Origin: Desulfurobacterium indicum
GTDB taxonomy: Bacteria > Aquificota > Aquificia > Desulfurobacteriales > Desulfurobacteriaceae
DNA: 64,000 nucleotides
Assembly (NCBI RefSeq): GCF_001968985.1
Contig: NZ_MOEN01000002.1
Span: forward strand, 1 to 64,000
Direction of reading: 5' to 3'
Numbering within the stretch: position 1 is the first letter of the stretch; each line of letters starts with the position of its first letter. The notes under the pieces were generated by a model. The model was given only the letters and a program-made list of their open reading frames with translations. It made no database searches and was not told the origin of the DNA. Made by a program: the position numbers and the translations under genes. Of the stretch, positions 26,079 through 35,111 are shown piece by piece.

Positions 26079-26951
26079 TTGAGGAAATTCCAGAAATTTT
26101 TGACGATGTTGGGAGCAGTTTCCCTCCTTATTATCTTTTTTAGCTTAATACGTTTCTTTTTCTCAACAGGTATTCCTTCGCATAAAGGAATAGCTATTCT
26201 TAGGGTGAAAGGTGTAATAACGGAGACAGATTACTACATAAAAGAGCTTGAGAAGCTTTCTAAAAATAAAAATGTTAAAGCGATCGTTTTGAGAGTTGAT
26301 TCTCCTGGTGGAGCTGTTGTTCCTTGTCAGGAATTATATGACGAAATTTTAAGAGTTAAGAAAAAAAAGCCTATTGTTGTTTCAATGGGTTCTGTTGCTG
26401 CTTCCGGAGGACTTTATATTTCCGTTGCTGCCAACAAGATAGTTGCGGATCCGGCTACCATTACGGGAAGTATTGGTGTGATAATGCAAACAATGAATTT
26501 CAGAAAATTAGCTGATAAAATAGGTATAAAAGTTGTTACGATCAAAAGCGGTCCTCACAAAGACCTCCTTAATCCTTTTAAGAAAGTTGATCCAGGAGAT
26601 GTTGCTATTGTCCAAAATGTTATAAACGATACTTACCAGCAGTTTTTAGAAGTTGTTTCAAAGGGAAGGCATATCCCTATTGATAAACTTAAACCAATAG
26701 CCGACGGTAGAATATTTTCAGGAAGAGAAGCTCAAAAACTTGGACTTGTTGACGAACTTGGAGATCTTCACAAAGCTGTTTCTGTTGCAAGAAAACTTGC
26801 CCATTCACCTGATGCAAAGCCGTTTGAGGTTAAAAAAGAGCAGCCTTTCATTGATAAGATTCTTGGCGGTCAGGCTTCTATTTTCTTTGATAAAATTTCT
26901 TCAATATTGAAAGGAGAGATAGAAAAGAAAAATTTGATGTATCTTTACTGA
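26079..26951 (+). CDS. sppA: Signal peptide peptidase SppA (short, 36 kDa-type)
   Basis: Membrane-anchored Ser-Lys protease degrading cleaved signal peptides. An N-terminal membrane segment (residues about 8-30) precedes the ClpP-like fold. VKAIVLRVDSPGGAV is followed by the nucleophile segment VVSMGSVAASGGLYISVAANKIVADPATITGSIGVI (Ser of ASGG) and the general-base Lys in VVTIKSGPHKDLLNPF. The single-domain 290-residue form is common outside enterobacteria. Start is TTG at 26079, with GGAGG 7 bases upstream; no ATG is available in that position. Follows rnhC after 12 bases. Confidence 0.93.
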   Translation: MRKFQKFLTMLGAVSLLIIFFSLIRFFFSTGIPSHKGIAILRVKGVITETDYYIKELEKLSKNKNVKAIVLRVDSPGGAVVPCQELYDEILRVKKKKPIVVSMGSVAASGGLYISVAANKIVADPATITGSIGVIMQTMNFRKLADKIGIKVVTIKSGPHKDLLNPFKKVDPGDVAIVQNVINDTYQQFLEVVSKGRHIPIDKLKPIADGRIFSGREAQKLGLVDELGDLHKAVSVARKLAHSPDAKPFEVKKEQPFIDKILGGQASIFFDKISSILKGEIEKKNLMYLY

Positions 26952-26961
26952 CGGAGGGCTT

Positions 26962-27648
26962 GTGGATTCGTTCAATAAACTGGTAATGGAGTGGCTTAGA
27001 GAAAAAACGGAGAAAAGAGAACCTCTTGAAATTATAAGTTTCTATAATGAGATGCCTGTAAGAGTAAAAATGAATCCTTTATCAATAGAAAATAAAGTAG
27101 TTGGTTGGAAGGGTAACCCTAAAATTATTCCGGCTATAGATCAGACACAAAAGTTTTATATAACTTTTCTTCATCCAGAATACAGGGAAAAAAGGATACT
27201 TTCTGCAGGGGTTCTTTACTACAATGATGATTATATAGAGACGACGTTTCCTTCCCTTGCTGTTGAACCCAAATTTAACCGCAGTGCTGTCAGAATAACT
27301 GTTTCAGAAATGAAGCCTATCTATGTTGATGTAGAAGATAAAGATGTTTCGTTTTCTACGCGAGCTCTTGATATAAGCGAAGGAGGGGTAGGAATAATAA
27401 TAAACAAAGGTCTTCTTGGACTAAATCAAGAGGTAAATGTTACTTTAAAATTTCCTTCAGGTGATGTAATAAATAATATTCCTGCAAAGGTTGTTCGCGT
27501 TGAAGAGCTATCCGGTAGAAAGAAAGAAGAAAAGGCCGGGTTGGCATTCGTATCCTTAAAGGAAAGAGATAGAAACATTATAAGTAGGTATATTATTCAA
27601 CGTCAGAGAGAAATTATTAACGAATTTAAAATGCTGACGGGAGAATAA
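26962..27648 (+). CDS. PilZ-domain protein with YcgR-like N-terminal domain
   Basis: A 228-residue likely c-di-GMP receptor. The C-terminal PilZ domain has both binding motifs: R107-x3-R111 (NRSAVR) and D137-x-S-x-G-G (DISEGG). The N-terminal 100 residues form the YcgR-N/PilZN-type beta domain (FYNEMPVRVKMNPL; QKFYITFLHPEYREKRI) often seen in proteins acting on flagella or pili. Start is GTG 26962 after GGAGGG. It closes the uvrC-to-sppA gene run. Only 146 bases separate it from the minor-pilin operon, so a pilus link is likely but inferred. Confidence 0.85.
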   Translation: MDSFNKLVMEWLREKTEKREPLEIISFYNEMPVRVKMNPLSIENKVVGWKGNPKIIPAIDQTQKFYITFLHPEYREKRILSAGVLYYNDDYIETTFPSLAVEPKFNRSAVRITVSEMKPIYVDVEDKDVSFSTRALDISEGGVGIIINKGLLGLNQEVNVTLKFPSGDVINNIPAKVVRVEELSGRKKEEKAGLAFVSLKERDRNIISRYIIQRQREIINEFKMLTGE

Positions 27649-27718
27649 TTAAAACCAGGGGAATTCAAGTAATAATTAAATAGATGAATTTTCTATTTTC
27701 TGTGACAGTTATTTACAG

Positions 27719-27746
27719 TTGACGAAGATAAAATTAATGCTAAAAT
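27719..27746 (+). promoter_or_regulatory. Promoter of the minor-pilin/PilY1 operon
   Basis: TTGACG at 27719-27724, a 16-bp spacer and TAAAAT at 27741-27746, in the only sizeable gap before the pilus genes. About 40 bases of leader would precede the first gene. Confidence 0.6.
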
Positions 27747-27794
27747 TTAATTAATGATTAGTAGTGATTAAATTATTTGTTTTGGAGCATTATT

Positions 27795-28085
27795 ATGAAC
27801 TTTAAAGAGAGGATACCTTACATTATAATAATTACCTTTTTTGTTTGTTTTTCATTTTCTAAGTTATCAGCAGAGCATCTTCCATATAAGGATATTGTTG
27901 AACCTGTTCATGTTGTTGCAAAAGTAGTTTCTGAAAGGCCTTTAAAAATAAGGATTATTACATATCCTTATAAAGGAATGGTACTTAGCTTGGATTCTAA
28001 GGAAACCTTTGATATAGGAAAATTGCTTTTTTGTAAAATCAGTTCGAAAGGAATTAAATGTAAAGTTTTTGGAGTTCATAAATGA
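27795..28085 (+). CDS. Small secreted protein ahead of PilY1
   Basis: A 96-residue protein that I do not recognise. Start ATG 27795 has GGAG eight bases upstream; the longest frame would begin 18 bases earlier at TTG. The N-terminus MNFKERIPYIIIITFFVCFSFSKLSA is a signal peptide with cleavage likely after SKLSA. The mature part, about 70 residues, has alternating polar and hydrophobic residues and two Cys (CKISSKGIKCKVF) that could pair. It overlaps the PilY1 gene by ATGA, so the two are co-translated; it may be an assembly or folding partner of PilY1 or the minor pilins, which is inference from position only. Confidence 0.6.
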   Translation: MNFKERIPYIIIITFFVCFSFSKLSAEHLPYKDIVEPVHVVAKVVSERPLKIRIITYPYKGMVLSLDSKETFDIGKLLFCKISSKGIKCKVFGVHK

Positions 28086-31000
28086 GAAAAATAGAACTTC
28101 TTTTAATACTTTGCTTAGGAATTTTGATTTTTCCTCTAAATTCATTTTCTATATCAAATCCTTATACTGCTATTCCTCCATTTTTACAACAGGGAAAGTA
28201 TGCGAATTTAATGCTTGCTCTTGATTATAGTGGGAGTATGAGTGATTATGCTTATAAAGAAGATGAATACGATAGTAGCAAAACATATATAGGTTACTTT
28301 ATTCCTGATGCTAAATATTCGTATTTTAAAGGGGTATTTTACAAGGATAAAAATGGTTCTTATACTGGAAATGAACTTAATTACTCATATATGACAAAAC
28401 TGGATATTTTGAAGTGGATATTAACAGGGGGAGGGCCTGTTGTAAAACTTACCGATGGGAAAAAGTATCTTCATGCAGATGGTTTTCTTATTCCTGTTAA
28501 TGATGTAAGTACTTATAATCAAAAAACTGGAAAATTAGAAGGAATTTTACAGAAAATTGAAAGACTTTCTGAGCATCCAAGAATAGGACTTGAGATATAT
28601 TCTCTTAGAAAGGGTTCTGTTGTTCAGGATTGGGTTTATCCCTCTTATGAATATAGAAAATTGATACGCACAATAAATAGAGAATATGCATATGGAGGTA
28701 CTCCAACAGGGGAAGCTCTTGATGAAATCAGAAGATATTTTTCCCGTGAAAGTGGAGTTTGGGGAGGGTTTAGTAAGACGGATTCGAACTATGTTGATCC
28801 TTATAAGTTCAACATAAAAGGAACGTTAATGGATGTTCATTGTGCAAAGAATTATGTTCTTTTAATCAGTGACGGTGCTTGGAACGGACATAGATTTGCT
28901 AATAGTTTATGGGATCTTTCATGTGAAAAATCCTATGGAGCTTACATAGTAGTTGATCCAGTAGATGCCGGATATAATTATGCCTGTACAATAGATCCAG
29001 TTCAGCCTGCTTACGAAATGTGGGAAGGGGGACAGGCTGATTTGGTTCCTGATCTTAAAGGAAAACAGAACGTTAAAGTATATACAGTATCTGCCTTTAT
29101 GGGAAATTCTACGTTTTCAGACAGAGTAGGTTTAAATGCCCTTGAAAATGTAGCTATTTTTGGGGGATACAAATCCGATTCTTCAGATAGCCTACCGTCA
29201 GGTTACTCTTCAGTTCCACCAGATCCAGTGTGTTCTGTAACACAAGCTCCACCTTGTGGTTCTTTTGTTAACCTTCCATCTTCGTCTTCTGATTGGGATG
29301 CAAATGGTGATGGAAGGCCTGATGATTTTTATCCTGGGAACGATCCGTTAGCTCTTAAAAAAGCTATAGAAAACATTTTAGCAGCCATATTAAAGGATGC
29401 ATTTTCAGGAACATCAGCAGGTATTCTACCAGAAAGGAAAAAATCCGGCGTTGTAGCAGAACAGACGCTATTTTATCCTCGTAAAGATTTTTCAGGAAAG
29501 AATGTTGATTGGCCTGGTTATCTATATACCTGGTGGTTTTTAAATAAGAAGAATGCTCAAAATCTCAGAGAGGATACAAACTTAAATAAAATCCTTGATA
29601 TTGAGGACGATCGTATTTTGAAATGGAGAGTGGATCCTGATACCGGTAAGGTTCATATAGATCTGTACGGCAGTTATGCAAACGGTACAGAAAAAAGTAA
29701 ATTGGCTACTTATGACACGTTTGATAATTTGCATCCTGTCTGGGAAGCAGGAGAAAATCTTGCGTTTACGTCTCCTGATAGTAGGACAATTTACACGGAT
29801 GTGAAGGGTATGCTTGTTGAGTTTAACGATTTCAACAAAAACCTTATAAGTAATTATGTGGGGAATTTAACTGAGCCTTCATGTTTAAATGATGATGTGG
29901 CAAACTTGATTGCCTTTATCAGAGGAAAAGATGTAAAAGGATGTAGAATCAGGGATATAGATGATTCCGGCGATACATGGAAATTAGGTGATATTATCTA
30001 TTCATCTCCCACCGTTGTTAAGTATCCTGGTTACAGTGTCGTATATGTAGGTGCTAATGATGGAATGCTTCACGCTTTCAGGCTTGGATATGTTAAAGAT
30101 TTAAACAACAGCCTTCATCCTGTTAAATTAACAGATAGTTCTTCTTCATCGTCTAGAGCATTAGTTGGTCAAGAGATATGGGCATTTATTCCTTCTAACG
30201 CTTTACCTTATTTGAAATATCTTGCTGATCCGGAATATCAGCATACCTATTATGTAGATTTAAAACCGTTTGTTGTTACCTATCAGAATAGAGTAATCTT
30301 AATAGGTGGTATGAGATTTGGCGGTGTTCCCGGTAATTCTCCAACGTTGACTCCACCTGTAAACGATGCAGATATTGGTTATTCATCCTATTTTGCACTT
30401 GACATAACAGATCCCGAAAATCCGAAGTTTCTGTGGGAATTTACCACTAAGGATCTTGGATTTACATATTCAGGTCCTGCAGTTATAAATAAGGGAAGTA
30501 AAGCTTATGTCATGTTTGCTTCAGGTCCTACCGATTATAACGGTGATGTTAATCAGCCGCTTTTCGTTTACATTCTAGATCTGTTGACAGGAAAAAGCGT
30601 TAGGAATATTACCTTTAGCAATTTACAAAACACCTTTGCAGGACGCCTTTTTACAGATGGCCTTGATGTTGATGAAGATGGAAAGACAGACTATGTCTTT
30701 TTTGGTTATTTAAAAAAAGGGACAGATATGCAAGATTGGAAGGGTGGAATAATTGTTGCGGATGTTAGGAGCAGTGATCCTTCGGACTGGAAATTTGATA
30801 CGTATCTTGAGGATAAAATTCCACCTGTGACTTCAAGAGTTGTTGCCGGCAAGTATTTTGGAAGATATTACATATTTTTTGGTACCGGAAGATGGTTTTA
30901 TAAAGAAGATAATCCAGACCCTTCACAAGCAAATAGGATTTACGGTATTCCGTTAATTCATTCAGGAAAAAATTGGACTTTGCCTGATGAGAGTTCTATA

Positions 31001-31498
31001 GTTGACGTTACTACATCTTCATTTTCTGTTTGTTCTGCTTCATCTTCGTCACCGAAAGGTTGGTATATAAGGCTTAACACGGATGATAGTGGATATTTAA
31101 AAGAGCGTTTAATTTCAGATCCAACAACGACCGATTTAAATGTTGTTGCATTTGTAACTACAGAGCCGACTGCAGATGTCTGTGGCTTTGGAGGACGTTC
31201 AAGGATCTGGCTTTTAAATGGGGCTACGGGAAGTAGCATTTTTGACAACTGCACCACATACTCACTTGATCACGAGAAATTAAAAGGCACACTGCTTGTT
31301 CAGCTTTCCACCGCTGCAATTCATAAAGTTGACTTGAGCAGCGCAGCTTCAATGTTTGATAACTCAACAGGCAAAAGAACTACTTTAAATTCCGCTACAG
31401 GTTCCAGCTGGTTTGTCGGTGTGGCACCTGAAGGTGGGGCTAAGTTTGTATCTCCGGCAGGAGGAAAAGGTGAACTATTGTTATGGATGGAAAAATAA
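28082..31498 (+). CDS. pilY1: PilY1-like type IV pilus tip adhesin
   Basis: A 1138-residue exported protein. After a signal peptide (residues 1-23) comes a von Willebrand A-like region with the metal-site motif D48-Y-S-G-S, then a calcium-loop-like segment DANGDGRPDD. The C-terminal PilC/PilY1 beta-propeller (Neisseria_PilC family) opens around GDIIYSSPTVVKYPGYSVVYVGANDGMLHAFRLG. An Asp-rich loop D862-V-D-E-D-G-K-T-D in the propeller resembles the calcium site of Pseudomonas PilY1 that controls pilus extension and retraction. It lies in one operon with four minor-pilin genes, as in the fimU-pilVWXY1 clusters of other bacteria. Its 3' end overlaps the next gene by 29 bases. Confidence 0.9.
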   Translation: MRKIELLLILCLGILIFPLNSFSISNPYTAIPPFLQQGKYANLMLALDYSGSMSDYAYKEDEYDSSKTYIGYFIPDAKYSYFKGVFYKDKNGSYTGNELNYSYMTKLDILKWILTGGGPVVKLTDGKKYLHADGFLIPVNDVSTYNQKTGKLEGILQKIERLSEHPRIGLEIYSLRKGSVVQDWVYPSYEYRKLIRTINREYAYGGTPTGEALDEIRRYFSRESGVWGGFSKTDSNYVDPYKFNIKGTLMDVHCAKNYVLLISDGAWNGHRFANSLWDLSCEKSYGAYIVVDPVDAGYNYACTIDPVQPAYEMWEGGQADLVPDLKGKQNVKVYTVSAFMGNSTFSDRVGLNALENVAIFGGYKSDSSDSLPSGYSSVPPDPVCSVTQAPPCGSFVNLPSSSSDWDANGDGRPDDFYPGNDPLALKKAIENILAAILKDAFSGTSAGILPERKKSGVVAEQTLFYPRKDFSGKNVDWPGYLYTWWFLNKKNAQNLREDTNLNKILDIEDDRILKWRVDPDTGKVHIDLYGSYANGTEKSKLATYDTFDNLHPVWEAGENLAFTSPDSRTIYTDVKGMLVEFNDFNKNLISNYVGNLTEPSCLNDDVANLIAFIRGKDVKGCRIRDIDDSGDTWKLGDIIYSSPTVVKYPGYSVVYVGANDGMLHAFRLGYVKDLNNSLHPVKLTDSSSSSSRALVGQEIWAFIPSNALPYLKYLADPEYQHTYYVDLKPFVVTYQNRVILIGGMRFGGVPGNSPTLTPPVNDADIGYSSYFALDITDPENPKFLWEFTTKDLGFTYSGPAVINKGSKAYVMFASGPTDYNGDVNQPLFVYILDLLTGKSVRNITFSNLQNTFAGRLFTDGLDVDEDGKTDYVFFGYLKKGTDMQDWKGGIIVADVRSSDPSDWKFDTYLEDKIPPVTSRVVAGKYFGRYYIFFGTGRWFYKEDNPDPSQANRIYGIPLIHSGKNWTLPDESSIVDVTTSSFSVCSASSSSPKGWYIRLNTDDSGYLKERLISDPTTTDLNVVAFVTTEPTADVCGFGGRSRIWLLNGATGSSIFDNCTTYSLDHEKLKGTLLVQLSTAAIHKVDLSSAASMFDNSTGKRTTLNSATGSSWFVGVAPEGGAKFVSPAGGKGELLLWMEK

Positions 31499-31919
31499 AA
31501 AAGCTTTTACTCTACTTGAGCTTTTGATAGTTATAGCGTTGATAGCTGTTTTATCTTTTATGAGTATCATGAAATATAGAAGTTGGATAGAATCAAATGC
31601 TATAAATACTGAAATTCGAAGAATAGCTTCAATGCTTCAAAGTTTAAGAATGGAAGCATTTTCTCAGAAAAAGCGGTTCAGGATTCGTGTAAGTTCAGAC
31701 AGGCATAAGTTGTTGATTGATGTTTGGGACGATGGCAGTTGGAAAAGTTATAAGGCTTATAATTTAAAGGAGCCTTTCATTTTAACGGCTCCTGTTTCTG
31801 TTACAGAAAAAGGGACCTTTAATGCAACTTCTAAAATTATTTATAACGGAACTTTTAATTATCAAGGTGATGATTGTATAGTTATATATAGGACGGATGT
31901 GAGGTTAAAGCATTGTTAA
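31470..31919 (+). CDS. Type IV pilus minor pilin, FimU/GspH-like
   Basis: A 149-residue class III prepilin. Start is GTG 31470 with GGAGG six bases upstream, giving the short leader MNYCYGWKNKKA before the FTLLELLIVIALIAVLSF membrane helix with Glu at +5. The residue before Phe is Ala rather than Gly; prepilin peptidase tolerates Ala. The following helix (IESNAINTEIRRIASMLQSLRMEAFSQKKRFRI) and beta-rich end match the GspH/FimT (FimU) type. The gene begins 29 bases before the PilY1 stop and touches the next pilin gene. Confidence 0.85.
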   Translation: MNYCYGWKNKKAFTLLELLIVIALIAVLSFMSIMKYRSWIESNAINTEIRRIASMLQSLRMEAFSQKKRFRIRVSSDRHKLLIDVWDDGSWKSYKAYNLKEPFILTAPVSVTEKGTFNATSKIIYNGTFNYQGDDCIVIYRTDVRLKHC

Positions 31920-32338
31920 TGAAAAGAGCATTTACACTGCTTGAGGTTTTGATAGCACTTGTAATTTTTTCCTTGGTAATGATTGCTTTGCTTGATTCTG
32001 CCGGATTCTATTATCGTGTTAGCACTAGGAATGATCTGCTAAATGCTGCTTCAAAAATTGCAAGGGAAAATCTGGAGTTTGTTCGTAATATAGATTATGC
32101 CGATATTACGAAGGCAGAGCTTGACAACGGAACCAATTCTTGTAAGGAGGCTTTGGCAACTGGTAAGAATATTGAATTGGTTCAGTTGAGAAATCAAAAT
32201 TATATGTTTGGAAAATATTTTGATGTTGTTGCGGATCCTAGTTTGGATATAAAACAGGTTACTGTGTATGTTTGCTGGAATTATAACAGAAAATTTCATC
32301 AGCTAAATTATTCCACAATTATAAGGAAAGAGGAATGA
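31919..32338 (+). CDS. Type IV pilus minor pilin, PilV-like
   Basis: A 139-residue prepilin starting MKRAFTLLEVLIALVIFSLVMIALLDSAGF: a very short leader (MKRA), Phe +1 and Glu +5, then the typical N-terminal helix. The C-terminal domain contains two Cys (TNSCKEAL; VYVCWNYN). It corresponds by order and size to PilV. ATG 31919 overlaps the previous TAA by one base; a TTG six bases earlier is an alternative. No strong Shine-Dalgarno is visible, so translation is probably coupled. Confidence 0.8.
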   Translation: MKRAFTLLEVLIALVIFSLVMIALLDSAGFYYRVSTRNDLLNAASKIARENLEFVRNIDYADITKAELDNGTNSCKEALATGKNIELVQLRNQNYMFGKYFDVVADPSLDIKQVTVYVCWNYNRKFHQLNYSTIIRKEE

Positions 32339-33273
32339 GAAAAGCACTTACTTTACTTGAGCTGCTAGTAGCCATATTTGCAGCTACGCTTGTTATGTCA
32401 GCTGTTTATGTTGTATATACAAATTTGTTGGGAACGTATACTCAGGAATCTTCATATCAAACTTCAGATATAAAAAGGGTTTTGGGACTTGAGATATTAA
32501 GACAAGATATAGAACACGCAGGACTTGGTGTAGGGATAAATGAAACGGCTCTTCCGATAGAATGGAATAGCACCAAGGCTGAATTAACATTGAGGAGTCT
32601 TTATGATATTCTAGATCAAAAAACATCAGCATGGCAAATTATAGATTGTTCTTCCAGCAGTGCCAATATTTTAGTAAATAAGTTTTTCCCTGGATTGTCC
32701 GTGACGAAAGCTGTTTACCTTTCTATTAACGGAACTATTAAGAGCGGATTAGCTAACTATTTAACCTGTCCAGGTAACGGCACTTATATCGTTTATCCTG
32801 CTTTTATTACCGCAGCGCCGTCAGCGTGTTTTCTACAGTATTGTAGAGGTATAACATACCAGATTTTAAATGTCGGGGTTCCTGATTACTGTGCCAATGG
32901 GACTGGAGAACTGGTTCGCGGGATTAAAGGAACATCTCAACAAGATCCAATACTTGATTGTGTTGCTGATTTTGATGTCAGATTTGACTGGGACTTGAAT
33001 GGAGACGGTATCATTGAGCAAAATGAAAAATACTTACCTATTTCTAAAATAGGCACTTTATCAGCCGCTGAAGAAAGAAAAAGACTTAAACTTGTTACTG
33101 TTTTCGTAGTTGTTCAGCAGGGAAAACGAAACAGGAAGTATAAATTTGTAAATCAGCTTAAAAATAACGGAGTGGATTTCAGTAATAGAGTGAAAGCAAA
33201 AGTAGGTAAAAATTGGCAGCAGTATGACTGGAGATTAATTAGATTTTCCGTTAAGCCGATGGATTTGATGTGA
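32335..33273 (+). CDS. Type IV pilus minor pilin, PilW-like
   Basis: A 312-residue prepilin: leader MRKA, then LTLLELLVAIFAATLVMSAVYVVY with Glu at +5 and Leu at +1 instead of Phe. The large C-terminal domain (DIEHAGLGVGINETALPIEW; DFDVRFDWDLNGDGIIEQNEKYLP) fits the PilW group, which is larger than the other minor pilins. DLNGDG in it resembles a calcium-binding loop. Six or more Cys suggest disulfides outside the cell. Overlaps the PilV-like gene by ATGA. Confidence 0.82.
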   Translation: MRKALTLLELLVAIFAATLVMSAVYVVYTNLLGTYTQESSYQTSDIKRVLGLEILRQDIEHAGLGVGINETALPIEWNSTKAELTLRSLYDILDQKTSAWQIIDCSSSSANILVNKFFPGLSVTKAVYLSINGTIKSGLANYLTCPGNGTYIVYPAFITAAPSACFLQYCRGITYQILNVGVPDYCANGTGELVRGIKGTSQQDPILDCVADFDVRFDWDLNGDGIIEQNEKYLPISKIGTLSAAEERKRLKLVTVFVVVQQGKRNRKYKFVNQLKNNGVDFSNRVKAKVGKNWQQYDWRLIRFSVKPMDLM

Positions 33274-33286
33274 TGCTGGAGGAAGT

Positions 33287-33697
33287 TTGAAACAGAGAAA
33301 AGGTTTAGTTTTGATAGTAACATTGATTGTAACTTTTATCGCTTCGGCATTTATTGCTGCACTTTTGTATATGCTTTTTAACAATGTTGTAACTATTGGA
33401 AGTAAAAAACGTTATTCAGGTTCTCTTGAGGTTGCTAAAGGAGTTTCTTCATATTTAATGGAATTAATGGACGATGATAAGTTGTGTTCATATACCGACT
33501 GTTCAAAGACAAATCAACCGATACAGTTGGGTTCTTATTCTTCTTTTGGGAATTATAATGCAACTGCTACGCTTATTAAGCGTATAGATCTAAACAATAA
33601 AGGAGAAGGTGTTGTGTATTCTGTGGAAGTTATAGTTAGAAATCAAAAAATTCCTTCCGAACACTCTGTAATAGATTTTGTTTATAGGGTTTATTAG
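33287..33697 (+). CDS. Minor pilin-like protein, PilX-type
   Basis: A 136-residue protein with start TTG 33287 following GGAGGAAG. The leader MKQRKG ends in Gly, the proper prepilin peptidase residue, followed by LVLIVTLIVTFIASAFIAALLYML. There is no Glu at +5, as in PilX/GspK-type minor pilins. Two Cys (KLCSYTDCS) lie in the C-terminal part. Last gene of the operon, 13 bases after the PilW-like gene. Assignment to PilX rests on position and on the missing Glu. Confidence 0.72.
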   Translation: MKQRKGLVLIVTLIVTFIASAFIAALLYMLFNNVVTIGSKKRYSGSLEVAKGVSSYLMELMDDDKLCSYTDCSKTNQPIQLGSYSSFGNYNATATLIKRIDLNNKGEGVVYSVEVIVRNQKIPSEHSVIDFVYRVY

Positions 33698-33746
33698 TAT
33701 ACCCTTTTGCCAGACGTAATTACTTGAATGGTCTTTAAGATTATGG

Positions 33747-33865
33747 AAATATCATTGCCAAAAGCAATATATTTAAGGTAGAGAACTATTCTGTTTCTTC
33801 GGTTACTATGATGTAGCCTCAGCCTCGGAATGACGTAAGTGGGAAGCTCTCAGGATGATGGTAGG
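33747..33865. repeat. Hairpin and possible dispersed-repeat relic in the pil-LysM gap
   Basis: The 178-base gap between convergent genes holds two things. At 33747-33774 AAATAT-c-ATTGC pairs with GCAAT-ATATTT, an 11-bp stem with one bulge that may serve as a weak terminator. Around 33805-33855 the minus strand reads CATCCTGAG ... CGTCATTCCGAGG, resembling a repetitive intergenic sequence (CGTCATTCCGAG type) found in many bacterial genomes. The repeat idea needs a genome search. Confidence 0.35.
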
Positions 33866-33875
33866 ATGATGGATA

Positions 33876-35111
33876 TTAGTAAATTATTAAGTTTATACCT
33901 CTTGCGACCATATAGGGGATTTCTTCCGGTTTTTCGACGCCGGGTATTACGAAATAATGGTTTTTAGGTGTATCTATCGAAAAACCTCTGATTTCAAATT
34001 TTGAACGTTTGCCCTCTGTTCCCGGTGGTTCTACTATTATCAGTCTTATTTTCTGTATTGCGAAAGGAATTGCGTTGACAGCTTCTCTTATATTTTTTCT
34101 CATGTCTGGATATATTTTTACGATTGTGAATCCTGCCATTTTCTTTTTTGTTATCTCTTCCGGCGAGGTCATTTCTTTCACTACAAAGATCTTAAGTTTA
34201 TTGAAGCTGTACCCGCCTCCGTCCTTTACAGCTCTTTCTCCTGTTAAGATGTGTATTAATTCTATAATTTTTTCTATGTTTGTCCCTGTTAAAATTTTAA
34301 CAGTACCAGGGTTTCCTCTTTCAACTTTGATTTTAGGTTGTTCCACTGTAATTCCGTATGCTGCGAGGAGATTTTTTAACTCTTTTGGGGTGTCCGGTGT
34401 CATGTTGAATATTTTTGTGCTACCCGTTTCCATATCATATATGAGGTAGTCATAGTGGTAAGTTAGCTTGTCAAAGATGCCTAATTTTATTGTTCCGTTT
34501 GCTTCAAAAGAACCGAATGTATTCAGGATGTTTTCTTCGACGAGTTTCCGGAGCTGCTTTTTATTTTTTATTATTTTATACCCAACATTTTGTAGTTCTT
34601 TTACTTCCTGCTTCGTTAAGTTTCTGTTCAAATCAATTATATAACTATTGCCTGCAATTGTTATAACAGGATTTTGTTGAAGGTTAATCGTGCCTGAGTT
34701 TAAAAGAATCATACCTTTTTTATATATTTTTGAGCCTCTTCCATTTATTACAGGAGAAAAATCGGGCATTACATTTTTACTAATCCTAAACCTTTTTTTG
34801 TTTTTGTTTTTCTTAACGCCCGGAAGGGGAATTTTTAAAACTTGCCCCTTTAGTATTAAATTTGGATTTTTAATTTTATTTAATTTTATCACTTCACCGA
34901 TCATTTTAAGAGGAAGTCCGTATTTTTTAAGTATTCCGTAAAGAGTATCTCCCGGTTTAACCTTGTAATAGATGATGTGTTTTCCTGTTTTTTGTTCAGC
35001 TTTTCTAACTTTTATGATATTTATTTTGTAAATGTTTTCCTTACAGTAAGCTGAAGCGGATAAAATTACCGCAGCTGTTGTTATGGTTGTTATAAAACGT
35101 TTCCAGCCCAT
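33876..35111 (-). CDS. Exported LysM-domain protein
   Basis: A 411-residue protein with a signal peptide ([23 protein letters not shown]) and one LysM peptidoglycan-binding domain at residues about 49-97 ([46 protein letters not shown], with VKPGDTL and LKGQVLKIP as the hallmarks). A basic KKNKNKKR stretch follows. The remaining 300 residues, mixed alpha/beta, are unrecognised, and no hydrolase motif is visible. It begins 22 bases before the end of trmFO and is the last gene of the run. Possibly a cell-wall-associated structural or scaffold protein. Confidence 0.75.
   Translation of the reverse strand: MGWKRFITTITTAAVILSASAYCKENIYKINIIKVRKAEQKTGKHIIYYKVKPGDTLYGILKKYGLPLKMIGEVIKLNKIKNPNLILKGQVLKIPLPGVKKNKNKKRFRISKNVMPDFSPVINGRGSKIYKKGMILLNSGTINLQQNPVITIAGNSYIIDLNRNLTKQEVKELQNVGYKIIKNKKQLRKLVEENILNTFGSFEANGTIKLGIFDKLTYHYDYLIYDMETGSTKIFNMTPDTPKELKNLLAAYGITVEQPKIKVERGNPGTVKILTGTNIEKIIELIHILTGERAVKDGGGYSFNKLKIFVVKEMTSPEEITKKKMAGFTIVKIYPDMRKNIREAVNAIPFAIQKIRLIIVEPPGTEGKRSKFEIRGFSIDTPKNHYFVIPGVEKPEEIPYMVARGINLIIY

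Noticed and set aside
34009-34449. A 146-codon hydrophobic plus-strand frame
   Set aside because: Antisense to the LysM protein gene; hydrophobicity comes from complementing Lys/Asn-rich codons, and no ribosome-binding site is present.
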